NCBI GenBank assembly: GCA_001513285.1
Contig: LFTI01000066.1
Location: forward strand, 12,657-46,247
Length of the DNA stretch: 33,591 bases
Reading direction: 5' to 3'
Origin: Rikenellaceae bacterium DTU049
GTDB taxonomy: Bacteria > Bacteroidota > Bacteroidia > Bacteroidales > DTU049
A program made the position numbers and the translations under genes. Positions 1 to 8,628 of the stretch are shown here, piece after piece. Numbering within the stretch: position 1 is the stretch's first letter; each line of letters begins with the position of its first letter. The notes below the pieces were generated by a model, which saw only the letters and a list, made by a program, of their open reading frames with translations, had not been told where the DNA came from and ran no database searches.

Positions 1-60
1 CCTGCGGAGACTTTTCTTTTGTTACTTTTCTTTGTGTGGCTGACAAAGAAAAGTAAATTA
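1..60 (-). repeat. Partial copy of the 'AAAGAAAAGTAAC' repeat, cut by the window edge
   Basis: These 60 bases are the reverse complement of 18139-18198 with one mismatch. The segment contains a perfect 12-bp hairpin (ACTTTTCTTTGT / ACAAAGAAAAGT). In the other copy the element continues past the CTCCGCAGG end into a nested hairpin region, so here most of it probably lies to the left of the window. Confidence 0.85.
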
Positions 61-74
61 GTTATATGATATGA

Positions 75-137
75 CTTTTTCAGGGCTAAAGCCCATACTT
101 TTTCTTGGTCATGCCCTGACCTAAAGGTCAGGGTTAA
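75..137 (+). repeat. Intergenic double-hairpin repeat, copy 1
   Basis: Two short palindromes lie side by side: GGGCTAAAGCCC and CCCTGACCTAAAGGTCAGGG. The whole block reappears inverted at 28766-28828 with a few differences. It looks like a REP-type intergenic repeat. It lies beyond the 3' end of the UspA-like gene, which is on the opposite strand. Confidence 0.75.
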
Positions 138-148
138 TTTTATGCTTA

Positions 149-282
149 TTTGTGTGCATTTGTGGATTAATTTATTACTATTATCTTTCTAAAACTCTTC
201 AACTTATCAACAAATCAACTTTAATTTATAATTGTTGCCCTATGTGATAAAATAATTTACCCACACTATCTGTTATAGAACC
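149..282. repeat. Partial copy of the palindromic MITE-like repeat
   Basis: It contains TTTGTGTGCATTTGTGGATTA, a 'caacttatcaac' stretch, and an end (GATAAAATAATTTACCCAC then GTTATAGAACC) that matches the right ends of the copies at 11343-11762 and 14093-14360. No left terminal repeat is visible, so this copy seems truncated. It ends about 80 bases beyond the stop of the UspA-like gene. The remaining bases up to 364 hold nothing I can identify. Confidence 0.6.
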
Positions 283-364
283 ATTTTTTAATATGAAATA
301 TAGTATCAGCCTTCCAAGAACGATTTCATATCCCTAAATATATTTCCCCCAAAAACCACAATTA

Positions 365-1231
365 TCAACTACACAACACATATAAATCGTCTCTTTTGGG
401 AATGCACATTATAGGAATTTGTGCTTTTTTTAGTAAATCTTTTGCATTGGGTCCCAGAATGTAATCTATTGCTCCCCAATATTTATTCACCATAATAAGG
501 TATAAACTTATCTGGTCAATAGTAGCTAATGATATGCTACTCTGCTCAATGGTATAGACTGTGAAATCAGTATCAATGATAGAATAGTTTAAATCCAATT
601 TATCATAAAGCTGTGTTAGACTAGTAAAATTACTCATAATACCAAGTTTGTAATTCTGGTCTTTCACTTTGGGCTTGTAGATAGTTATTTGACTATTAGC
701 AATTCTCGCAAAATAAGAACCCCATAGTATTTTTTCTTTTTCTTCCTTTTCGAAATTCATAGCAAAAGCAATTTTATCTAATGGCAAAATAGTAGCATTA
801 TTAGGCACTAGAATTAATGGCACTCTGCTATTGCGAAAAAAATATAGAGTTTGTGAGATAGTGGTTCCCAAGCTAGTTTTATTACCTATAAGACTAACTA
901 CAAAAAAAATAGCCTCATATTTAGAACTTGCTTGGATAAGCCATTCTTTCATTGGCATATCTAATTGCAATCCCATTGCTGGAATTTTAAATTCAGTATT
1001 TATATAGTTAATAAGTTTTTTTAAAATATCTTTATTGAATTCAGGTGGAGCACAAATGGTTAGCTGTGCTCCGAAACTTTTAGCATAAATAATAGACTGC
1101 GCTAAAGCAATTGTGGATGAATAATTTTCATTCACTATTAAAAAAACGTTCCAATTTCTCTCCGTGGGAGGTTCTTTGATATTATAATACCATTCGGGTA
1201 ATATTATTGGATATATAGCTTGGTCTTCCAT
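365..1231 (-). CDS. UspA-like universal stress protein
   Basis: This 288-residue protein is soluble, with no signal peptide or membrane segment. It looks like two degenerate universal-stress (UspA/HUP-fold) halves. The first half ends near residue 145 in a typical strand (RVPLILVPNNA); the second ends with GPNAKDLLKKAQIPIMCIPK, resembling the UspA C-terminal helix and final strand. A canonical ATP-binding G-2x-G-9x-G(S/T) motif is not obvious, so nucleotide binding is uncertain. The ATG start at 1231 lies inside the end of the upstream subtilisin-like gene (28-base overlap). No TAnnTTTG box was found for it, suggesting translation from the protease transcript. The family assignment rests on fold-like motifs only. 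Confidence 0.6.
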   Translation of the reverse strand: MEDQAIYPIILPEWYYNIKEPPTERNWNVFLIVNENYSSTIALAQSIIYAKSFGAQLTICAPPEFNKDILKKLINYINTEFKIPAMGLQLDMPMKEWLIQASSKYEAIFFVVSLIGNKTSLGTTISQTLYFFRNSRVPLILVPNNATILPLDKIAFAMNFEKEEKEKILWGSYFARIANSQITIYKPKVKDQNYKLGIMSNFTSLTQLYDKLDLNYSIIDTDFTVYTIEQSSISLATIDQISLYLIMVNKYWGAIDYILGPNAKDLLKKAQIPIMCIPKRDDLYVLCS

Positions 1232-3915
1232 TCTTTGTTTTCTGTTTTAATTATTACAAAATATATACCTGATTTTAAGTTTTTTGTAGAAATTGTTTCA
1301 AAATTATTAATTAATTTTTTAGTAATTAACAAAGATCCTTTCTCATCAAAAATAAAGAGAATGCCATCATTACCACTATATGCAATATTTACCTCATCAA
1401 TGGCAGGATTGGGATAAATAATTGGTTGTTGATATGATAGTAAAGAAGGATTATTTACATTATTCAATATACTAATTGCATTTAAATAGTTATTTATCAA
1501 CTGATTATAATTTTTAGCAAAAACAAAAATAAATGACAATTGCAGAGAGTCTAAATAATTAATGTTTAGTGGACCAGCTTTTACTAAGACAGAAACATCA
1601 TTACCATAGCTTTGACTACCAGCCGTAGTTCTATCAGTTGTGAGGCATGTTCGCTTTTCTACATCTGTAAAACCATCATAAATATTAATAGATCCATCAG
1701 CACCATTATTATCTATAGCATAAATACTATAGGGTAAATTTGTTAATAATCCGATACCAGCGAAATAATTAGAATCTATATCAAAAGTTACTGCTCCACG
1801 AATGGCATCTTCACCAATAGCTTTATTCCCTTTCTCTCCTATATCCCAATCTGCAAATATTCCAAAATAAAAATTATCAATATCATCATTGGAATTATTT
1901 ATAATATTATAATTAACAACAAAAAAATCTTGATTTAGTCCAGAAATGTAATTGTAAGATCTTTGCTTAATATCAATACCAATGGGCAAAAAGCTCAATG
2001 AATCATTATAGTTACACACGACATTCCTTGTATTATCAGTGATATTTGTGTAAGAATAAATTTCATTTTTAATTTTAAAACTATTTTTTAATTGATCATT
2101 AACACCATAAATATTATCTGAAATTCTGCCATCAGTCGTACCAGCTACTATACCAATGACACTGGATAAAGGATTAGAATTTTTATAACTCACGCCATTA
2201 CCATATAGATGATATCGCCCGTCATAATATCCTATTCTACCATTATTAGTAAAAGAAGCTAATAAATTATCATTAGCTAAATCAATAATATTTGGAGAAT
2301 AATCTATATAAATAGGATCTATATTAGTAAAAGAGCTATTAGATAATTTTGCTAAAATTAAAAAAGTAGTTGGATGATAAGTGGTATCATCTATGATAAA
2401 TCTTGCAGATAAATTTTTAGGTACATTATAGCTAAGGCTATCAAAAATAAAAATACTATCAAGTAAATGAAAATTAGGATTTTTTGATTGCAAATGAATG
2501 GCTACGTCATATGAAGAATTTAAAAAACTCTGGATAGAAAATTGTAAAATCAATGTATCGCCAGTAGTAATATCAGTAGGATATGTAGAATAATCTTTTA
2601 ATCTAATCGAAGGTAAAAAATTATCAGATAATGCCTTGTAAATATTTAATCTGCCAGAGCCCAGTTTATTTTTATAAATTAGATTATCAGAAATAGTGTC
2701 AATCACATCAGCAGAAGTCCTTAATAGCTCTATAGCATCTAAGTTATTTAATTGTGGGAAATGACTCAAGACTAAAGCAGCTGCAGCAGATACCATGGGG
2801 GCAGCCATTGATGTTCCATTAGAATAAATGAAACCAGCATTAGGCCATGTAGAAAAAATACTATGTCCTGGAGCTGAAATATCAACATCATAATTATAAG
2901 ATGAATAAGGCCACTTAATATCATATTGATTGGTGGCAGCTACTGACATAACGTAAGGAAATGAAGCGGGGAAATATCGTATTTCATCATTTTGATTGCC
3001 AGCAGCAGCTACTATTATAGCTTTTTTTACTAATGTAGCATATTTAATAACTTCTAATGGGAACTGCCCAGGAAATGTTGTACTACCCCAACTGCAATTG
3101 ATAACTCTGCAACCGTGCTCCACAGCATATATAATTCCTTCGTAAGTATAAATCATTTGGTCATTGTCATTAATGACTTTAATAGGTAAAACTTTACATT
3201 TAAAACCAATACCACTCATCCCGAAATTATTATCTGTAGTAGCTCCAGCGATACCAGATATATGAACACCATGAGCATTAGAAAAATATGTGGGGTCATT
3301 ATCCATCTCACCAAAGTCCCATCCACAATAATTGTCAATGAAACCATCATTATCATTGTCTATGCCATCTATAGTATCGCGGTAATTATATGCCACTGAA
3401 TTAACAAGATCAGGATGTGAAAAATCAAAACCAGTATCTACGATTCCTATTACAATGTTGCTATCACCTTGTTCTATATCCCAAGCCTCATAGGCTCGTA
3501 TCAGATTGAGATAATATTGATTATTTTTAAAAGGATCATTTGGCATGTATAAAAGTTGCGGAATATAATAAGGCTCCGCATATTCTACTTTATTGCTAGA
3601 CATTACTATGCGTGCTATTATATTAGGATCATAATCTGGAGAATATTTTATTCTGTATATTCTAGATAAATCAATATTTAGTTTATCATCGGCATTTTTT
3701 TCTGTAATATAAGGGAAAATGGGAGATATAGATATCAGATTTATGCTATCTAAATTTTGATTTATTTTTTGTGTAAGTATACTAGATAGTTCATCTATTT
3801 TTACATTTTTTTTAATTTTTACAATTACTTCATCCCTAAGATAATCGTTACTTGTTTGGCCTAAAACAATTATATTAAAAAATAAGAAAACAATGAGAAA
3901 AATATTTTTTTTCAT
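1204..3915 (-). CDS. Secreted subtilisin-like (S8) serine protease with T9SS sorting domain
   Basis: This 903-residue exported protease begins with a signal peptide (about residues 1-19, ending VLGQ). A propeptide-like region follows (about 25-120). The S8 catalytic domain carries the triad in canonical contexts: Asp160 (IVDTG), His215 (NAHG) and Ser369 (NGTSMAAP), with oxyanion Asn307 (AAAGN). An Asp/Asn-rich insert around 183-195 (DGIDNDNDGFID) resembles a calcium-binding loop. A long beta-rich region without recognised motifs spans about 440-820. The last 75 residues are a T9SS type-A sorting domain (YPNPAIDEVNI ... LKSGIYFVIIKT). It is therefore predicted to cross the outer membrane by the Por system and be anchored or released at the surface. 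A -7 box (TATATTTG) lies 22 bases upstream of the ATG. The UspA-like gene overlaps its 3' end. Confidence 0.93.
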   Translation of the reverse strand: MKKNIFLIVFLFFNIIVLGQTSNDYLRDEVIVKIKKNVKIDELSSILTQKINQNLDSINLISISPIFPYITEKNADDKLNIDLSRIYRIKYSPDYDPNIIARIVMSSNKVEYAEPYYIPQLLYMPNDPFKNNQYYLNLIRAYEAWDIEQGDSNIVIGIVDTGFDFSHPDLVNSVAYNYRDTIDGIDNDNDGFIDNYCGWDFGEMDNDPTYFSNAHGVHISGIAGATTDNNFGMSGIGFKCKVLPIKVINDNDQMIYTYEGIIYAVEHGCRVINCSWGSTTFPGQFPLEVIKYATLVKKAIIVAAAGNQNDEIRYFPASFPYVMSVAATNQYDIKWPYSSYNYDVDISAPGHSIFSTWPNAGFIYSNGTSMAAPMVSAAAALVLSHFPQLNNLDAIELLRTSADVIDTISDNLIYKNKLGSGRLNIYKALSDNFLPSIRLKDYSTYPTDITTGDTLILQFSIQSFLNSSYDVAIHLQSKNPNFHLLDSIFIFDSLSYNVPKNLSARFIIDDTTYHPTTFLILAKLSNSSFTNIDPIYIDYSPNIIDLANDNLLASFTNNGRIGYYDGRYHLYGNGVSYKNSNPLSSVIGIVAGTTDGRISDNIYGVNDQLKNSFKIKNEIYSYTNITDNTRNVVCNYNDSLSFLPIGIDIKQRSYNYISGLNQDFFVVNYNIINNSNDDIDNFYFGIFADWDIGEKGNKAIGEDAIRGAVTFDIDSNYFAGIGLLTNLPYSIYAIDNNGADGSINIYDGFTDVEKRTCLTTDRTTAGSQSYGNDVSVLVKAGPLNINYLDSLQLSFIFVFAKNYNQLINNYLNAISILNNVNNPSLLSYQQPIIYPNPAIDEVNIAYSGNDGILFIFDEKGSLLITKKLINNFETISTKNLKSGIYFVIIKTENKEWKTKLYIQ

Positions 3916-3937
3916 TTAAATTTTAGGATTTATTAAG

Positions 3938-3945
3938 CAAATATA
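3938..3945 (-). promoter_or_regulatory. -7 promoter box TATATTTG of the S8 protease gene
   Basis: An exact Bacteroidota TAnnTTTG element on the minus strand, 22 bases before the start codon. No convincing -33 TTG element is seen. Confidence 0.6.
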
Positions 3946-3994
3946 GTAAAAAAGAATTATAATTTTTTTAAAAAAATTTATAAAAATGAATTAA

Positions 3995-5764
3995 TTATTC
4001 TAAATTGATATCATAAGGTAATCTAGTCATAATAACTGGACTTTCTAAATTGTTATTAAACAAATAATAATGGTAAAACGAAGTGAAAAACTCTTGAGGT
4101 ATTAATTCATTTACTGCAGATTCTGGAGTCATCATATCCATTATTTGTTGATAAAGGGTAACAGGAGCGGGATAAGTAACTACGCGATAATCGCTAACTT
4201 TAGCTAATTGAGCAGCTTTTTTGATAGCATCATTTGTATTACCGAGACTATCTACAAGCTTTAAATTTAAGCCATCTATGCCAGTCCATACTCTACCCAT
4301 ACCAATTGAATCTATATATGATATTGGTAAATCTCTACCTGCATTAATGCGAGATAAAAATATATCATAAAAGTCTGATACATGCTTTTGTAAAGTACTA
4401 ATAGCATAATTATTAGGTCTTTTAAGGGTAGCAGTGAAATCGCTATTAGCATTAGTGCCTATGCCATCCTGAGTAATACCTAATTTATCATTTAATAATT
4501 TATCTACTAATGGATATAATCCAAAAACTCCTATAGAACCTGTAAGAGTAGTTGGTTCAGCAAATATAAAATTGCCTGCACTAGACAAGTAATAACCACC
4601 TGAGGCAGCATATGAACCCATACTAACAACAAGAGGTTTTTTAGCTCTAATGTTCATAAGCTCTTGCCATATGACATCTGATGCTACTGCATCACCACCA
4701 GGACTATTTATACGTAATACAACAGCTTTTACATTTTCATCATCAGCTAATTTTCTAAGTATAGGTACCATTTTTTCAGCTGTTATCTTGCCATCTAGAG
4801 AGCCTTTCATCATTATTTCACCTTCTGCGAAAACTATTGCTATTTTATTCAAAGTTTTTTTATCAGCTTTAATATTTACCTTATTTTGAGCAATGTACTT
4901 ACCTATAGTTATTGGCTTGGGAGTAGAACCTATCTTATTTTCCACCATTTTGTCAAATTCTAATAAAGAAACTAAAGTATCTACCATTTTATTATTAAAA
5001 GCATAACTAGCATTGAAAGCATATAAACTATCTGCTATCAAATTTAGTTTATCAATAGGAATATTACGAGCATTACTAACGTCTGTAACTATAGTGTTCC
5101 ACATTTGATTAGCAAAATGTGAATATTGTTCTTTATTCTCAGGGCTCATTTTGTCTTGAATATATGGCTCTACAGCACTTTTGAATTTGCCCTCTCTCAG
5201 TACTATCATGTCTACACCAATCTTTTGTAAAAGATTTTTGTAAAAGTTAATTTCTAAATAGATTCCTTTCCATAGTATAGATCCTATCGGATTAAGAGCA
5301 ATTTTATCTGAAGCAGTAGCCACATAATAGCCTGTTTGAGAATAAGCATTACTAAAAGAATAAACAAATTTGCCACTTTTTTTGAATGAATCCAATGCCA
5401 TTTTAATAGGTCTAAGAGTCGTAAGGTCTGAACTCACTTCTGAGCAATCTAAAATAATACCATTTACCTTGTCATCATTAATAGCATAGTAAATAGCATT
5501 TACTACATCATAAGAGTTTAATTGCTTCTGCATGCTACCATTGCTATACAGATTAAAATTATCTTTTTCATATTCACCTATGTGAGTAGCTAACGAAATT
5601 TTCAAAACATTATAATCAGACTGTATCTCAGATGTTTTTTTAATAGATTTTACTGATAGTGATATCATTCCCATAATAAAAAAGAATAACAGAATAAAAA
5701 AGACTATAATTGTAATTAAATTACCTAATAAATTAGCTCCTAAATTTTTACCAAATGTTCCCAT
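3995..5764 (-). CDS. sppA: Signal peptide peptidase SppA, 67K type
   Basis: This inner-membrane serine protease of family S49 degrades residual signal peptides and membrane protein fragments. From the chosen ATG the protein has 589 residues, with an N-terminal membrane anchor (about 13-35) and two tandem S49 domains, as in the long E. coli-type enzyme. The catalytic dyad is visible: Lys195 in the first domain (REGKFKSAVEP) and Ser388 in the second (YAASGGYY), with the conserved LRINSPGG and LTGSIGV stretches. The ORF track starts 37 codons earlier, at 5875, but that extension runs antisense through tRNA-Gln and over the -7 box at 5779-5786. The ATG at 5764, followed by GTFGKNLGANLLGN, is therefore the real start. 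It is transcribed divergently from the tRNA. Confidence 0.93.
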   Translation of the reverse strand: MGTFGKNLGANLLGNLITIIVFFILLFFFIMGMISLSVKSIKKTSEIQSDYNVLKISLATHIGEYEKDNFNLYSNGSMQKQLNSYDVVNAIYYAINDDKVNGIILDCSEVSSDLTTLRPIKMALDSFKKSGKFVYSFSNAYSQTGYYVATASDKIALNPIGSILWKGIYLEINFYKNLLQKIGVDMIVLREGKFKSAVEPYIQDKMSPENKEQYSHFANQMWNTIVTDVSNARNIPIDKLNLIADSLYAFNASYAFNNKMVDTLVSLLEFDKMVENKIGSTPKPITIGKYIAQNKVNIKADKKTLNKIAIVFAEGEIMMKGSLDGKITAEKMVPILRKLADDENVKAVVLRINSPGGDAVASDVIWQELMNIRAKKPLVVSMGSYAASGGYYLSSAGNFIFAEPTTLTGSIGVFGLYPLVDKLLNDKLGITQDGIGTNANSDFTATLKRPNNYAISTLQKHVSDFYDIFLSRINAGRDLPISYIDSIGMGRVWTGIDGLNLKLVDSLGNTNDAIKKAAQLAKVSDYRVVTYPAPVTLYQQIMDMMTPESAVNELIPQEFFTSFYHYYLFNNNLESPVIMTRLPYDINLE

Positions 5765-5778
5765 AAATAAATTTTTTA

Positions 5779-5786
5779 CAAAGTTA
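5779..5786 (-). promoter_or_regulatory. -7 promoter box TAACTTTG of sppA
   Basis: An exact TAnnTTTG match on the minus strand, 14 bases upstream of the ATG at 5764. It rules out the longer ORF-track start, because the box would lie inside the coding region. Confidence 0.65.
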
Positions 5787-5833
5787 AGATTATTTTTTAA
5801 ATGAAAGGAGAAAATAATTAAAAATTTATTTCT

Positions 5834-5841
5834 AATTTTGT
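5834..5841 (+). promoter_or_regulatory. -7 promoter box TAATTTTG of tRNA-Gln
   Basis: A TAnnTTTG element ending nine bases before the first base of the tRNA, the expected spacing for a transcript with a very short leader. Confidence 0.65.
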
Positions 5842-5850
5842 GAAAAATTT

Positions 5851-5923
5851 GCCCTGTGGTGTAATTGGCTAACACGTCTGACTCTGGATCAGAAAAGTCC
5901 AGGTTCGAGTCCTGGCAGGGCAG
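5851..5923 (+). tRNA. tRNA-Gln (anticodon CTG)
   Basis: A complete cloverleaf can be drawn. The acceptor stem is TGCCCTG/CAGGGCA, the D-arm contains TAATTGGC, the anticodon stem TCTGA/TCAGA encloses the loop CTCTGGA (anticodon CTG, reading CAG), and the T-arm is CCAGG-TTCGAGT-CCTGG. The discriminator is G. No CCA is encoded. It stands alone, divergent from sppA. Confidence 0.95.
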
Positions 5924-5987
5924 TTTTATTTTACTAAAGGTTAAAAATTTTTATTGTCCATAAATAATTCTATATTTTTATAATAAA

Positions 5988-6311
5988 ATGACTGATAACA
6001 ATAAATATTATCGTATTTCGCAAGTGAGTAAAATGCTAAACATACCTGCTTCCACTTTAAGATACTGGGAAAAGGAATTCAAACAACTAAAACCTCTAAA
6101 AAGTAAAAATGGCATTAGATATTACAATGAAAAAGACATAGAATTATTAAAAAAGATAATCTTTATGATAAAAGAAAAAGGTTATACTATTGATGGAGCT
6201 AAATTCGCATTAAAAAACATAAATGCCAAAACAGGTGATATAATCACAGAATTAATATCTATAAAAAATGATTTGAAAGAATTGTTAGATTTGATTGATG
6301 ATAAAAGATAG
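5988..6311 (+). CDS. Small MerR-family transcriptional regulator
   Basis: This 107-residue DNA-binding protein has an N-terminal MerR winged helix-turn-helix: YYRISQVSKMLNIPASTLRYWEKEF (about 7-31), then GIRYYNEKDIELLKKIIFMIKEKGYTI. A short C-terminal helix (about 80-105) could form the antiparallel coiled-coil dimer. There is no effector-binding domain and no cysteine, so metal or redox sensing of the classic MerR/SoxR type is unlikely. Its target is unknown. A weak -7-like box (TATATTTT, 5971-5978) precedes it. It lies between tRNA-Gln and the convergent ispH gene and forms no obvious operon. Confidence 0.88.
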   Translation: MTDNNKYYRISQVSKMLNIPASTLRYWEKEFKQLKPLKSKNGIRYYNEKDIELLKKIIFMIKEKGYTIDGAKFALKNINAKTGDIITELISIKNDLKELLDLIDDKR

Positions 6312-6344
6312 TAAGAGTATTATTTGAATAAAAAATCGTGGAAT

Positions 6345-7226
6345 TCAATTATTTAGTTTCTTTTCTAACTTTTCTTTAATTAACTCTAGCAAACTCAGTG
6401 GTGTAGAAGTGGCTCCGCTTATTCCTATAGATTTTACATCAGAAGGGATATTTATTTCGTCAATATCTGATAATAATGAAACAAAAATCGTATTAGGGTT
6501 AGCATTTTTAGCTATATTATATAAATATTTTCCATTAGAGCTTTCCTTGCCACTTACGAAGATTATCAAATCATGCTTTTGAGCAAATTTCTGCAAAGCA
6601 GGCGATCTTCCAATTACTATCTTGCACATTGTGGCATAAGACTCGAAATGTATATTACGTTTATTTAATTCAGTTTTGAAATATTCTTCTATTTTTTCGA
6701 AACCTTCTTTATCTTTAGTAGTTTGTGAGAAAAGTGCAATAGGCTTATCTAGTTCAACTTCTTTGGCTTGTTCTATGTTTTCTACAACTATACCTATATT
6801 TTTAGTATGTCCCAATAATCCTACAACTTCTGGATGATTTTTTAAGCCATATATAACAATTTGTCCATGCATTTTTATCATTTTCTCAGCAATTGTACTA
6901 ATCTTTTTTTGTAAGTGCAATACTATAGGGCATGTAAAATCATATATTTTAGCATCTATTTTTTGTAATTTTTCATATGTGTTAGGTGGCTCACCATGAG
7001 CTCTGATAATGATTTCATTGCCTTTTAATAAATCAATATCGTTATATGAAATTTCTTTCATACCTAATTTCTTTAATCTATTTAATTCCTCTTCATTATG
7101 TACTAGCTCACCTAACACATATATCTTTTCTCTGTTTTTTAAAAGTTCTTCAGTTTTTTTTATTGAATTAGTTACCCCAAAACAAAACCCAGCATTTTGG
7201 TCTATTTCTATGAAAACGTTTTTCAT
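6345..7226 (-). CDS. ispH: 4-hydroxy-3-methylbut-2-enyl diphosphate reductase (IspH/LytB)
   Basis: IspH is the last enzyme of the MEP isoprenoid pathway. It reduces HMBPP to isopentenyl and dimethylallyl diphosphate using a [4Fe-4S] cluster in the cytosol. The 293-residue length is normal. The three cluster cysteines are present: Cys15 (AGFCFGV), Cys99 (DFTCPIV) and Cys201 (ATMCKIV). Substrate-pocket motifs are also present: LVHN (His43), HPEVVG (His131, Glu133), SQTT (167-170) and SSNGK. The gene is convergent with the merR gene. A TAATTTTG -7 box at 7255-7262 precedes the ATG by 28 bases. The MEP route is therefore predicted for isoprenoid, quinone and undecaprenyl synthesis. Confidence 0.96.
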   Translation of the reverse strand: MKNVFIEIDQNAGFCFGVTNSIKKTEELLKNREKIYVLGELVHNEEELNRLKKLGMKEISYNDIDLLKGNEIIIRAHGEPPNTYEKLQKIDAKIYDFTCPIVLHLQKKISTIAEKMIKMHGQIVIYGLKNHPEVVGLLGHTKNIGIVVENIEQAKEVELDKPIALFSQTTKDKEGFEKIEEYFKTELNKRNIHFESYATMCKIVIGRSPALQKFAQKHDLIIFVSGKESSNGKYLYNIAKNANPNTIFVSLLSDIDEINIPSDVKSIGISGATSTPLSLLELIKEKLEKKLNN

Positions 7227-7254
7227 TTTTTAATAAAAATTATAAAATATTTTT

Positions 7255-7262
7255 CAAAATTA
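7255..7262 (-). promoter_or_regulatory. -7 promoter box TAATTTTG of ispH
   Basis: A TAnnTTTG match on the minus strand, 28 bases before the ispH start codon. Confidence 0.55.
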
Positions 7263-7311
7263 GCAATATTTAATAAAAAAACTTTAATTTAGCATAAACA
7301 AAAACAATATT

Positions 7312-8571
7312 ATGAAAACATTTAATTTATTTTTAGTAGTTTTATTTGCTAATACATTAATCTATTCGCAAATAATTAGTAAACAGCAATTAGATAGTAT
7401 TATAAATCTACAATGGAATATTAATGATGCCCAATGGATAAATTTAAATAAAACATCCTATACTTATAATGATAGTGCAAATCTTTTAGAAGAAATTAAT
7501 TTTTTATGGAATAATAACTGGCAATATAGCACTAAAATAACCTATGAATATGATAATGATACAAATTTAATTAATAAAATCACTTATTTATGGAATAATA
7601 GTTCTTGGATTGGGTCTAGTAAAATACATTATACCTATACGCAATTAAATGAGCCTTTAGAAATAGTAACATATAAATGGGTAAATAATGCTTGGAAAGA
7701 TTCATTAAAAGAAGAATATATCTATAATAACAATTTACTGGCAGAGAGAATTTTTTATGTTTATCAAAATAATACTTGGGTAAATACCTCTAAAATCGAG
7801 TATTCTTATGATAATAATGAGAATTTAATTTTAGAAATTTTTTATTATTGGGATAATACAAATTGGATAAATTCTACCAAAACAGAATATACTTATGATA
7901 CTTTTAATAATTTGATTTCATCAATATATTATGAATATCTTTTTAGCTGGGCACAGAAGACCAAGAGAGAATATACTTATGATAGTTCTAATAATTTGAT
8001 TACAACTATTACTTATGATTGGATTAGCAATTGGGAAAATTTATGGAAAACAGAATATAGTTACAATAGTTATGGAGATATGGTACAAGATATTAATTAC
8101 TCTTGGGATAACCAGTCTAATAGCTGGGTACAAGGACGTAAAGTTGTGAGAACTTATGACAATAATTGTGCATTTGTTGATATGATTTTACCTATTTCCA
8201 TTAATTATGATTTATTTAGTCATAAATTATTGAATGAAATGACTTATCAATGGAATAATAATTTATGGATTAATAATACTAATATTCAATATTATTATTC
8301 TGATTTTAATAATCAGGGAATTAGCGAACTTAATACAACTAATTTTAATTTATATCCTAATCCATCTCATGATTTTATCTATATAGATTTAATAAATAGT
8401 TATAGCGATGATATTATGTTTAGACTTTTTGATGTATTAGGTAATGAAATTATAGAAACTAAACTAGATAAAAATAATAAAATCGATATAGCTGAGTTAA
8501 ATACTGGCATTTATATTTATCAAATAATTTATAATAAAAAGATTATTAATGGTAAATTATTAAAATATTAA
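7312..8571 (+). CDS. T9SS-exported protein with W/Y-rich YD-like repeats
   Basis: This 419-residue protein has a signal peptide (about 1-19, ending LIYSQ). Between about 30 and 335 it consists of roughly ten imperfect repeats of about 30 residues. Each repeat combines a Trp-containing segment (WNNNW, WVNNAW, WDNTNW) with a Tyr-rich strand (TEYTYD, IEYSYD) and a DxxNNLI turn. This resembles YD/RHS-type beta repeats, but without the classic RHS signature. The C-terminus is a T9SS type-A sorting domain (FNLYPNPSHDFIYIDL ... LNTGIYIYQI). It is predicted to be a surface or secreted protein, perhaps binding polymers through its exposed aromatic residues; that role is inference. A degenerate -7 box (TAATTTAG, 7285-7292) lies upstream. 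No catalytic motif is seen. Confidence 0.8.
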   Translation: MKTFNLFLVVLFANTLIYSQIISKQQLDSIINLQWNINDAQWINLNKTSYTYNDSANLLEEINFLWNNNWQYSTKITYEYDNDTNLINKITYLWNNSSWIGSSKIHYTYTQLNEPLEIVTYKWVNNAWKDSLKEEYIYNNNLLAERIFYVYQNNTWVNTSKIEYSYDNNENLILEIFYYWDNTNWINSTKTEYTYDTFNNLISSIYYEYLFSWAQKTKREYTYDSSNNLITTITYDWISNWENLWKTEYSYNSYGDMVQDINYSWDNQSNSWVQGRKVVRTYDNNCAFVDMILPISINYDLFSHKLLNEMTYQWNNNLWINNTNIQYYYSDFNNQGISELNTTNFNLYPNPSHDFIYIDLINSYSDDIMFRLFDVLGNEIIETKLDKNNKIDIAELNTGIYIYQIIYNKKIINGKLLKY

Positions 8572-8592
8572 TTTTTTTTAAAAAAAAATATG

Positions 8593-8600
8593 TATATTTG
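8593..8600 (+). promoter_or_regulatory. -7 promoter box TATATTTG of the frameshifted T9SS gene
   Basis: An exact TAnnTTTG box 28 bases upstream of the ATG at 8629. It supports 8629, not the TTG at 8681, as the original start. Confidence 0.6.
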
Positions 8601-8628
8601 CAAATACAAACCCTAAAAATATAAAAAT

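Noticed and set aside
5765-5875. Longer sppA start
   Set aside because: It runs antisense through tRNA-Gln and across the sppA promoter box.
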